NCBI RefSeq assembly: GCF_003073045.1
Contig: NC_037590.1
Location: 19,433,708-19,497,707, forward strand
Reading direction: 5' to 3'
Length of the DNA: 64,000 nucleotides
Source: Pomacea canaliculata
Lineage: Eukaryota > Mollusca > Gastropoda > Architaenioglossa > Ampullariidae
The notes below the pieces were generated by a model, which made no database searches, was not told the origin of the DNA, and saw nothing but the letters and a program-made list of their open reading frames with translations. Numbering within the stretch: position 1 is the stretch's first letter; the number at the start of each line of letters is the position of its first letter. A program made the position numbers and the translations under genes. Shown here piece by piece: positions 25,901 to 37,400 of the stretch.

Positions 25901-28900
25901 AGCACCCACACACGAATACACAGAATGTGTAGGTGTCAGTCTTCAACTCTCTCCTAACTGCTATTGTCAATTACTCCACAGCAATACAGTGTGCTGCATC
26001 TTGCTCTGTGCAATACACTCCTGTGCAAAGATAATAATAATATGAACATTTATAAAGTGCTTTTCCAAAAACAAGAACAGTTTACAGAAATGATATACTA
26101 AAGTAAACAGAATAACCAACATCCATGCATGTCTCAATATTCACATATAACAGACGTGCACACTTCTACAACAGGCGCACTCATACACCTAGTAAATATA
26201 GACGCATCCACTCTTATGTATATAGATAGGATTGTAAAGATGGCAAAAGATTGGGTAAATCCTCATTCCTTACTAAAGTACCCCATTCTGTATTATCAAA
26301 TCGCTGCACAACAGCAAAAACAACCAATGTACCTATAACACCCACACATTACACAGTTCTTTTGTCATTTCTGTTCAAAATTATTATAGTATTTGGTAGA
26401 AGAGATTAAAGGATTTCAAATTGTTGGTTTGGCAGATGGGTGCTGGAGATGCAGTGCAGTGGAAGTCGCAATTTTTTGTCGGCCTTGCGTTTAGTGATGG
26501 AGAATGATGAAGAACAGAAGCACCATGTGTGTGAGTATGGGTCATGTGATACTGTATATTTCATATTTCAACTCACTCTTCTGACCTTAGCATAGTGTAT
26601 TATTGAATATTGTATTATATGATTGTACTTGCACTGTACCTTTCTTTATCTGTCAACAGTTGTACAAGGAATCTATGTCTTCACCAGTGGGGTCCCTGAC
26701 CAGACTCAAGATGTTGTTATCAGCTATGCTGAAGAAACAGCATCAGCATGGGGTGCTACCATCCACACAATTCTTTTCAATGTTGATGACTACGATGACC
26801 GTGGGGCCATTCCAGGACGTTATGCAAACATCACTCGTACTGCTGAGTGTCTCAGGCAGCTAGCACATTGCACTGGTGGTCGCTTTCACTGGTTCCGAGA
26901 AACAGGTAGTTTTCTTTCAGATGTTTTAATGAATCGATATTTGTCAGGGAGTTAATTTTCTTATCCTAGGACTAGAATTAGTTAAATTGTTACTAATTTT
27001 GTTCTTTAACAGAATGTGTATTGTTCAGAACCCATGCTCTATAATTTTATTTGTATTGCCATGGATAGTCATATTTTCTAAAACATTATAAGCAAAGAGA
27101 AGCCCATTTCATTATCAGAACAGTTTAGTGTTGTTTATATTTTATTATATGATGAAGTATAATACTTAATACTAACTGTGTTTATAATTTTGTCTTTTTT
27201 TCAGGCATTATTGAAAGTGATGATATTCAGCGCATCAACTCAGAAATTGACCGAGCACTAAATTTCTCTCGCAAGTGTGCAATGCTTGTAGAATCTGTCA
27301 AGAAAAAGTACAAAAAGAGAACTGTAAGTCAATTTAGAGCGGAGTCACACTCCACATGTTTCTTTGATAAACCTAAATATAAATAGTTCTTGTTCTGCCA
27401 CTAAATCAAAATTTTTATTGAGGATCCTGCTTGTCAAATCTGTAGCAGTACCCTGCTGTGGAAGATGTGAAAGCTCTGCCTCTTCCTGCACCACAAGACC
27501 TGTTCAAGCAACAGAGGGCGCTTCCTGCACCAAAATACACAGCATTTGGCAGCAGTAGCAAACAGGTAAATTTTGTCACTTTAAAAAAAAAATAGAATCT
27601 ACATCTTCTGACATGCACAATAAAACTACTAGCCATTTTCTGTCCACTCATATCCTGAGAAACCTTCTCTCAGAGCAGAACAAATTCAAGTATAAAAAAA
27701 TTCAAGCATTCCCACATTGCAAAAGCAAAGACTTTTATATCATGCATATATTATCTTTTACATCAGCCATTATATTATAATGATAAAAGTACAGAACTTT
27801 TGATAAAGAAGTCTTCATTGATTTTGTAGAAAGAGGATGGGGATGAGAAGTACGAGCGGCGAGCTATTTCATGGAGGCCATCAAGTGCTTCCCAAGCCCG
27901 AGAAACTAATGTTGCATCGAAACGTAAGCTCTGCCCACAGTTAATTAAGTATGAACCAATGTTGAGGTTGTAAAATTACACTGCAAAGATAGATATCCCC
28001 CATATCACCATATTATGCATATGTGTGTGTGCATGCTCGCAAGTGCATATGTATGTATTTAAATATAAAATATACCTTTTTAGTTTACTTCTTTCATAAT
28101 CCTTAAATGTTAATAAAATAATGAAAACTACATTTCTTTGTTTGACTTTTTGATTGATTCAGGTATAAAGTAATTGAATGGGTTTGCTTGCATGTCTAGA
28201 AACCAAACCTCGACCATCCTCTGCCAAGGATCCAATGCTGTCTGTAAGGTCTCGGCAAGTGAAAACTTCCCACTTCTTTATTGAGGATAAAAAGCATGCA
28301 ACAGGTGTGGATTTGATAATTTTATCCTTACACATCAGAATTTCTTGCTACACTCACCCATAATATATATATAATTATCATATCTAATTTTTGCCCTTTC
28401 AGTGCATAATAGCATAACCATACGTGGAAGTCTAGTACTCAATTGTGGTCCATACCTGCATTTTGAGCCTTTCCTTGTTAACCTCTCTCCTGTACTGAGA
28501 TAGAAAAATTCATGCATACCTTCATCTAAAACATTTCTCTGTCCTTTCCACCCATCTTCACACATGAATAGAATCTAAAAGATGCTTTAACCTATATTGT
28601 TAAGTCGGGAACGTAATTAATATCGGGTGTCATATGTTGTTATATCAAAGGTTGTGTGACAAAAGAATATCCTCAACCAAAGACTGCGAGAAAGGGAATC
28701 CCAGCCCCTGTTCTACCAGAACTGGAGGATGCAGTGTCAACGAAAGAGGTTTGGTGACTGAATTATTTAAAGGCCTTCCAATAATATGAGTTATATTCTA
28801 TCATTTATGCAATCTTTTGAGCTGAAATGGTGACTGTTTCTTCAAAACCTAGCAACAAGTAATGAGCAAAATGATCGTTATGATTTCAGTGGATGCGAGT

Positions 28901-31900
28901 ATACAGTCTCAGCAGATTGAAGCTGGACCTAAATCACCTTATTTCTGGTCCTGACTGCAAACACAGTGAGCATATTGTCAAAGCTCTGCGAAAGCAGGTT
29001 TCAGCGAAGTAAGTTTTTTTATACTAAAATATTTCATAGCTACATATCTTAGTTTTTACTTAAGCAAGTGAACTTCATCAACTGCCTGTCATAATTTTTT
29101 TTTCTTTTATACAGTCTTACACAAAATTGCTATGTTATAATCATGCAGCAGTGCTATTACTAGCGATGATAAAAATTGCAGAAATAATGCTTAGTATTGC
29201 ATGATTTCTAATGATAAACATTTGTAGATTGTTAAGTTGAAGGTGTTTCATTTTTGACAAGGTACTGTGACATCTTTCCCACTGTCAACATTAAAGGAAC
29301 CTTAAAACATTTGCAACTTACGCAACATGAACTGAACGAGTACGAGGTGCAGGTAGAGCGCATTCTCCGGCGCTATCTCAAGCGGCTGCAGTGGCTTTTA
29401 TCTGGTACAGATCATGTTTTCTGGGCACGGGATATTTGTAGAGATAACTATGCATTGTTTAAGTAAGGAAGTATCTTCTGTAAAATGACATTAAGTTTGT
29501 ATCAGATGGGAAACAGTTTGAAAGTTAACATCGTAATTTGTACCTATTTTTTTTTTTTTGACTGTTATCCGAATCACCTTGAAATCAGGTGGAAAGTTGA
29601 CACTGGTATAATTGTGTACATATTGTAAGAAATTATTTTTAATTTATAAAATTGAAATAAAAGTATAGAAAAGACTTTGATAAAATGTACAATAAAGTTA
29701 CATGCTTAAGATTTGTTTCACTGTGCTGCAGGCAGTCATCGGGTGTTTGGTACACTCACACACAAGAAACTGGTTCTGCTTGTAGATACGTCAGGTTCTA
29801 TGGAGTCACGTCTAAATGAGCTGAAGCGAGAACTTGCATCTCTCATGTGGGATCAGATATACAAGATGGAAATAGAGTAAGTTCTTTCTCAGTGATTGGG
29901 CTCCTTTCTTAATTTTTTTTGGAAACAAAATCCTATTCATTCAAAAACTATTTCTGAAAGTGGCTCCTGGGGGTGACTCAAGATTCAAACCTTCATTATT
30001 CGCGACAATGAAAAACTTTGTGGACACTGATGAATAGATTTAACAGGGTAGATGGGGTTGCTTTCCCGATCTCACCACAAAAACAAACACAACACTCTCA
30101 TGGGTTCCAAGTCTTTTTACTTTAACACCAGTCGATAGTTCTGGCTAAAACAAAGCCTCCACAACACATATACGCTCTCGATGAAAATTAGCTCTCCCCT
30201 CTATGCTGTCCCCTCACATTCTGTCCTCCTGCCCTCTTCACCCGACCTTCACGTCTGACTTGCCTCCAAAATATCCCCTCACCTCCATCCTGTCACCAGT
30301 CAACCACCTTCCGCTCTCCTTTGGTCACAGGGTTGTCACCTGGGCAGTAATTACCCCCCACCGCCAAGCCTGTACTTGTCCTGTGTGCGTGTATGCTTGT
30401 CATGTTTTATACTACTAACTAGATATCTTATGAAAGAGGTTAGACATAAAAAAATGTGCCTTTATATATGCAGCCACATATGCACACACACATACACAAA
30501 CGCATGCATGCGGGTGCACAGACATATAAAAATGTTCAAATCATCTTTTTTTTTATGTATAGATTGTTGGGTAACTATAATTCAGCTGATGCCAGTAGCA
30601 GCTAGATGCTTTCCTGTCTTCACTTGTGTTTTTACTTTATACATTGTGCTATTATAACTTCATATTGCAGGTTCAACATTATCCAGTTCTCTGGGTCCTG
30701 CAAAAAGTGGCGAAACACCATTCAACCTGCCACAGAGAGCAACTGTCATGATGCTGTCAGATGGACATCCATGCTGACTGCCAATGGGAACACATGCACT
30801 CTAGAGGCTCTGCAAGTCAGTTATGTTAAGAGGTTTTATATGTGCTTAGATGATAATTTTTCCCTGCCAATGGAAGCTGGCTTAAGCCACTTTACATGAA
30901 CAGCACAAAGGTGCACAAGCGCACTTCAGTAGACATCAAGTGTATCTTGCTAAGTCAGTTACTATCATTTCTTTCTCTCTCTCTCACACACACAAAGTGT
31001 TGGAAACAGCTGAGTACCCAGAGATGACCACAAACAGTCAGCCTTGTTAACATCTAGAGGGAGAGAGGCATTAGAGCCAAAATCTGAACACATGACAACT
31101 ATTACTATCATTTTGCCACCAACTGTCCATGTTCCCTAATTTAAGATTTAAAATCATTTGCCTGGTATCTGAGCAGTTGAAGCATTGGACTGGTGGTGTG
31201 TCTTTGCATTGATTATTGGGAGTTGATAATGTACTACATATTTGTTCCCTGAAGTTTCAATTATTTACTTACATTTTATGAATTTAACTGTCTAATGAAA
31301 AAAATTCTCTGTAAAACAGATACAACTTGTTCAAATGATTTACACTTTGATATTTTTTTTTTGGTACTATAGCTGGCATTTGAAGACTCAGCCATTGAAG
31401 CAATTTACCTATTGACTGATGGCAAGCCAGACACAAGCACTTCATTAGTTCTACGAGAGGTTGCTCGCATGAATGCAGACCGTGATATCCCCGTGAACAC
31501 TATCTCCTTTAACTGCTCTGACAGGTATATGAAATGCAAAATATGGCTTAGATAAAGTCTTTTTTTCTTAAATGAAATTTTTAGAGTAGAAATTATTTTT
31601 GAATGACAATTTCATTTTTTTTCTTCCTATGTCAGAGCTGTAAATAATAATTTTTCTCTTCTTCTGGAATTTTTACTTTTTCTGAACACTTGAGACGTGT
31701 TTTTTTCAAACACATAGTCATGCTTGTTTTAAAAAATTTTCAGCACTGCAAATAGCTTTCTGCATCTACTGGCCCAAGAGACTGGAGGAAGGTACCATCG
31801 ATGTCCAGATGATTTCAATCCCGATATGTTTGCTCATAAGTTGCTCTCAGAAGGCTTTCATGATAATGAGGTATGCCAGTTTTCTTTAACAGAGATTTTT

Positions 31901-33012
31901 CAGTTAGAATGATGAAAGTTTTATTTTACAGGACATTATTTTAAAAATAAGGAATGAAATTTGAAACAAGCAGATGAGTATTTCTAGGTTGTTTCCCTTG
32001 GATCAATTCTGGAGCATGTCAAGCCATTTAGTTTTCAAAGTGCAGCCCAGTAATGCCCATCTGACAAGTGAGTGTAGTTATCTTATTTAGTATCCCCTAT
32101 GACAGATTTTGGCAAGCTGAACCCAAGGGTGGGCCAGCTAGCTCAGAGTCCAGGTGGTTAAGGGATGATGATAAAACATGGGCTAAATCCAAAGAAAAAG
32201 TCTGAGTCTGAGTTTTGAATTTTAATAATTCTGAAAATTTTTGTTTTGTCTTGTCTAAATGTAACTTGTTTCTTTGGGTATTTCTGTTTGTGTAGTATCC
32301 ACATCTGCCAGACTTTGAAGGTGATGATCTGAGCAGATTAGGAAAAGAGATAGCACTTGCTCGAAAGTACTTAAAACAAGCCAAAATCTACAAGTGAGTT
32401 TTCATAATTGGTCTTAAATCATTTACAGCTTAAAATTTTTCTATTGACTCTAGATTTTTTAAAAAAATTTTAAAACATAATGTTTTTGCAGGTGATAGTA
32501 AACAATTTTGCCTGCAAAATTATGAACTTAGACCTGCATCTAGTCTAAGGCCATAATAAATAAACCCCAGGATTTTTGTAATATATATGTAATCAATTTT
32601 GCAGAGACATGTACAAATCAAAAACCTCTTTTTCTGAGAAACCAGTCATCACAAAAGGGGGAAAGCGTAAGTACCTTAATGGAATCTCATTTGACTTAAA
32701 GAGATATATAAAAATGTAAAAAAAAAAAAAAAAAAAAAAAAAAGTTTTGTACTTTTGTTAAAACTTTTTTACCTGCATGTCTGAGTCTCCTATATTGCAT
32801 GCAGTATTCTTTTACAATTTTATTGCTTTATCACACTTTACATGATAAAAAGGCAGGAAACAATTTTTAAATCAGACAATACACATTTTAAAATAGTGAC
32901 ACATTGGATCTTAGCCATCAGAGTGACAAGTGCATGAGACTTTTTTTCATTATTAACAGCTCCTGATCAGCCAGCATTTGTTGTTGGTCGCCCACATGCC
33001 ACGTCAAAGTAA
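16909..33012 (+). CDS. VWA3A: von Willebrand factor A domain-containing protein 3A-like
   Basis: Large cytoplasmic-type VWA protein, assigned to the VWA3A/VWA3B family by length and domain order; the exact paralogue is less certain. Exons: 16909-16976, 17287-17442, 17608-17704, 18099-18226, 18597-18686, 19118-19172, 19654-19755, 19913-20019, 21264-21389, 21873-21981, 22433-22498, 22813-22944, 23169-23307, 23727-23830, 24748-24923, 25160-25279, 25748-25822, 26435-26530, 26660-26905, 27205-27323, 27449-27565, 27830-27923, 28200-28304, 28651-28748, 28890-29008, 29262-29404, 29732-29876, 30671-30814, 31373-31524, 31744-31870, 32296-32393, 32605-32666, 32960-33012. Total 3768 nt, 1255 residues, no frame break. 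An acidic stretch (residues about 24-75) precedes three VWA-like units at about 198-360 (CIDSSNAN, degenerate), 552-780 (VLVIDTSVS) and 1000-1190 (LLVDTSGSM, LLTDGKPDTS). The last two keep DxSxS metal-site motifs. No signal peptide is seen. It lies tail to tail with DNAAF5. Confidence 0.85.
26030..26100. repeat. Short-element tail relic in VWA3A-like intron
   Basis: ATAATAATAATATGAAC followed by ATTTATAAAGTGCTTTTCC resembles, in reverse orientation, the GCGCTATATAAAT-(TTA)n tails of tRNA-derived SINEs. A similar tail lies near 20983-21015 (TGTGCTATAAAAATCTTATT) in another intron of the same gene. The bodies are not recognisable. Confidence 0.35.
32718..32743. repeat. Poly-A tract in VWA3A-like intron
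   Basis: About 26 A in the intron between exons 32605-32666 and 32960-33012. It has no coding consequence. Confidence 0.85.
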
Positions 33013-33432
33013 AGTTTCTTTGAGAGCTAAACTCTGTGGACGAACAGAGCACACTCTTCAATGGACCCATTGGAAAGACAGAAAAGCCAATGATTTGCCA
33101 TTGAGAACAAATTAACTTTTGTGCCTGTTACTCCATTTCTACAAACGTTGTCAGAAAGGTGCAGCAGCTTGCTGCAACAGTGGTAATTTGTAATTTACGA
33201 GGGTCTTTAGTGCAATGTGTACTCTCTTGGGTATAATGTATGACAGATCATTTATAGACTGCATAAGTGTGGGGTATTTATTGCATAATTGTGACCACTT
33301 TTGTGTCCACAAGCAGTTGCCGATCTGCATGACAATAATTGACATCTGCAGCAGGTGTATATTCCGATGCATCTTTGACTCTTTTGTCCCATCATCTTTG
33401 TGATAAAATGTAAGAAAATAGATGATGTGTCC

Positions 33433-33438
33433 AATAAA
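33433..33438 (+). terminator. Poly(A) signal, VWA3A-like
   Basis: AATAAA about 420 bp downstream of the VWA3A-like stop codon, the first clear canonical signal in the 3' region. This would make a 3' UTR of roughly 440 bp. Confidence 0.5.
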
Positions 33439-34333
33439 TGTTTCAAAGTTCTAAACTATAAGTATCATGATGTCATTATAGTTGTTACTTGTTAATTGCA
33501 GAGTAGTATTCTAGGTAAACAGTGCTCTATAAATTTATTTTATTTGATATATATGTATAAAGCCTTACAAGTATGCAATGATGCAGTGTAAAGTATACAT
33601 TAAAGCTATTTTAATGATTATCAAATAAGAAATATAACTTTCTTAAATCAAAAGTAATTTTGCATTAATAAATTTTACCTTTATCATTACCTGAATTTTT
33701 ATAGCAACAATTAAAAAGAAGCTCTGGAAAGTTAAAAAAGCAAAGAAGTTCTCGTGTACATCTTTTACGCTTAGGCTTGATTGCTGAAATGGTCATTAAG
33801 CATGATTTAAAGATGCAACCATGCAAATATTGGTGATGTACTTGGAAACATAGTAGTTCAGTAGCCAGCTCCCTTATTACTCCAGAATTGGGATTTTTGT
33901 CCCTGCTGTTATTTGTATGTTATTATTTGTTTTTTCTTTTGACCTGAGTGCCAGGATGTAAAAAGAGTAAAAAAAAAAAGAGTAAGAATTTTCTTTAAAA
34001 GTTGTGATATGGCATATGCAGCTCATAAAGCCAGAGATAATCTAATTATTGACCTGATTTTGATAGACCAAAAATAAAAATTTGTGTCTGTCTCTTGTAC
34101 AGAGCTTTCTTTTTTCTTAAATTATTCATTTGCGCGTGAATTTTCTTGAGTGTGTATTTTTTTGTGGTTTTAACTACAAAGACAAACATATCTTAAAACA
34201 ATGAAGGTGGAAAATAGACATCACAGCATATCACTGTAATTGTGATTAACTTTGTCTGAATCTTTGGTTCTAAGAATCTATGCCAGATTTTCTGCCTTGT
34301 TTTCAACAGCACAACTCACTCACTTTCAACACT

Positions 34334-34339
34334 TTTATT
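34334..34339 (-). terminator. Poly(A) signal, DNAAF5
   Basis: AATAAA on the minus strand about 160 bp beyond the DNAAF5 stop codon. Confidence 0.5.
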
Positions 34340-34497
34340 CGTATAAGGGAAGGTAACAATGAAGATTTAAAGTCTATATAAAATAATCATGCAAGAATAA
34401 ATGATAAATGTTATGGGCATGACATAAATGTGCTTTCATACTCAATGAATGCTTTCCAGCTGCAAAACATTTAAACCAAATGCTCTGAAATATATTT

Positions 34498-37400
34498 TCA
34501 GTTAGATCCAGCAGCAAGGACTGCTTGCATGTGCTGTATAAGCCTGTTACAAAATTTTGGGTCTCGGTGCTTGTGTTTTACATTTTCAACTTCTTGAAGA
34601 AGAAGGTTTGGATGAAGCTGACCGGCTTTTTTCAGAACCTCTGCAATCCAAACATATTTTGATCAGGTATTTTTTTTTTTTTTAAATGACCCTTTTTTTT
34701 CCTTCCTAAAGGTTATATGAGATTTTCATATCTCGCTCATAAAATCTGGCTCAAATATTTCTCATTGAGTAAAAGCAGCAAGATACAAAAACCATTAAAT
34801 AAAATGAATACCATGACACATTATTATACCAAGACCTAAGGAAAAAAAAAAGAGGGCAGTGATAAAACAAAAAGCATGAAACAAAACTCTGGGGACTTAC
34901 CCAGCACTCCTTCTTGTATCTTCTCCTCAGGATCATCCAGGTGCACAAGGAGACCTTTGTACAGAGCCTCCAGGTGAGCTCTGTACAGGCCCACATCATA
35001 CTTATTTTGAAAGCAGTCAAAGTACGCTAAAAAGGTGCGAGTCACCATCATGCGTATTTCATCACTGCTGTCATCAAGCCGCTTGAGCAGTTCAGGGTAG
35101 AGGTTGTGGAGGCGATCTTGATCCAAAGCATTGCCCATTGTGTCGAAGGTGCGTGTCAGCACTCGACAGCTTATCAGTCTTGTGCTCTTGTTGTCGTCAT
35201 CCATTGTAGTGATCATTTGAGTGATCAATTCTTCTGCTACAGGCTCCAACTGAAACGTGACAAGCAAATTATGCTCTTTGACTGCAAGCATCAGCCTGAA
35301 AATAATTTTTAATTGTAGGCTTTTTCTCGCTGTATGCTCCAAAGGGGATAAATAGGAAGAAGAAGAAGACGACTTTTTTCCAGATGATGTTTACTCAGCA
35401 AAACAATGTTTCACTGGTAATTTGTGTGTGTTATACCTGTCAGCATAATTGTTAACTCTATTGTTTTGGTAACTGGTATGGTAATTTTTATCAGGGTGCC
35501 CCACTCACCTTGTCTGATGTCAGTACAGAACTCTGAAGCAAGGCCCACAAACAAGACACAGCTGCTGTTCTGACTGCAGCAGCTGTGCGTCCAGCCTGCC
35601 ATACGCAATTAGGCAGCACAACATCCTTCACAATGACTACTGCAAACTCTTCAAACCTCTGTTGAGAATTGAGTGTGTCTGCTGCATTCATCATGAGCTG
35701 AGACAGCAAGGCAAAAGACTTCAACCGCACCTCAGGATCTTTTTCAGGTTTAAGGCAGCTTTTAAATATTGCTACAATTTCTTCTAACAGCTCTCCCACT
35801 ACAGGACCTGGAAATTCAAAATAACCCTTTTTAGAGAAAAGAATTATACTTTAAATGAAAATACTGTAAAAGTTAATTTTTAGCTGAACTGTGAGTTTAA
35901 TCATGGTATAGATTGCTGTGTTGTCTACCACTGTTGACTCTCGCTTCTGCCAGTTCACATGAACACAACAGTTGGATGGGATCTATTTTGTGTTTTCACC
36001 CAATGCCCAGCATACCAAAATGAGTTCCAAGTAAGCACAGTGTTTATCCTCAACCACAAGATTGAAATAAGAGACTTGAGAAAGGCAAGAGTCATGCAGT
36101 GCCCCTGGAAGAATTTCATGTCGGTGCTCATTTTCAAGTAGCTGGCTTACCCGATTCAACAGCTGTCACAGCATCCAAGCTAGATTTCTCAATACAGAAT
36201 TTATGGTATGGTACTATTAGTAATTATTTTCTAATGATATCAGCCACTAAGTTAGTTTAGTTCAGCCCTTGTTACTCCTTGAAGAGCGTAGGGCCGCATC
36301 AATATCACCCACTAAGCTGTAAAAGGAATAGCTAGAAAATTTGCATGTAGATATCTCTCAACCTGCTTCTATCAACAAAGTGTTGAAGATATGGCGTTCT
36401 GGTGAGTGGTTTGTCCAAGCTATGTAGCTGTCTCCAAAGGACTGAAGCAGGGGGTGAGTGTGTTGACGGAAGAACTCATCTTTACATCCAAGACCCTGTG
36501 CTACTGTGATATCTTGTATCAACTTTGTTGCCTGTTGCAAAACAAATTTTAACCACCATAAATGTCATTACATTTAAATCTTGTAATTTTTCAGTTTTCA
36601 TACAAATAATACTTTTCCTTTTATTCACTACTTTCATCAATATGCTTTGCACTGAATAGTTACAAAGGCTACCTCAACAACTATTGTTAATTTCTAAGTA
36701 AAATTTGGCATATTTATTAAAATCATATAATTGCATAAACACAATGTGTTCTGATGAAATGATAAATTTGTACTGTAGGATGAGTTACACAGCTTCATGA
36801 CAGTCGCAGTAAAAATAACGAAAGATAGATTACCTTATCCCTGACTGTCCCATCATTTGTCAGTGCCATGACGGTGATGATCAGGTCAAAAAGTTTCTGG
36901 CTGATGACTGCAGTCTCAGACTGCATGACCTTAACGAGTGCCTCAACACATGCAAGTAACTGGGTGAGAACCTCAACCTAAAGAAAAAGAGTAGTTTAAA
37001 AACAGAGTGAAATAATAAGGATCTGCATACAGAAAGAATAAATATTAATAAGACACCAGATGAGATATGAACACACATGCACATATTTAAAGACACCAGT
37101 GCACACATAATTGAATCAAAGTGTGCACATATGCATATTAACACACCTGTGCAGTATGACACACTTCAGGGCTGGTTAGCAAAGTAGAGATATCCTCCAA
37201 ATATGGCAGCAGCTCAGATGCCAGGGAACCTCGTAGGATGCCCGCCATAATGAAAAGGTTTCCATAGGACTGGTTCATTCTCAGAGTCTTTAGCATGACC
37301 TTGCACCACATATCTGGCCTCACAAAGTAGCCAACAAGTTCTGCACTTTTATTTACCTGGAAAAAAAGGATGATTGACTTTGCAACATATTACGAAAAGT

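Larger units (their letters stand above)
33013..34497. other. Convergent intergenic region, VWA3A-like / DNAAF5
   Basis: Holds the 3' UTRs of two converging genes. Possible poly(A) signals are at 33433 on the plus strand and 34339 on the minus strand. A relic-like tail resembling 'gctctataaatttatt' sits near 33522-33540. I see no coding exon. Confidence 0.6.

Noticed and set aside
30030-30410. Compositionally distinct, pyrimidine-rich block in a VWA3A-like intron, considered as an inserted repeat
   Set aside because: No terminal repeats, no target-site duplication and no second copy in the window, so no element can be named.
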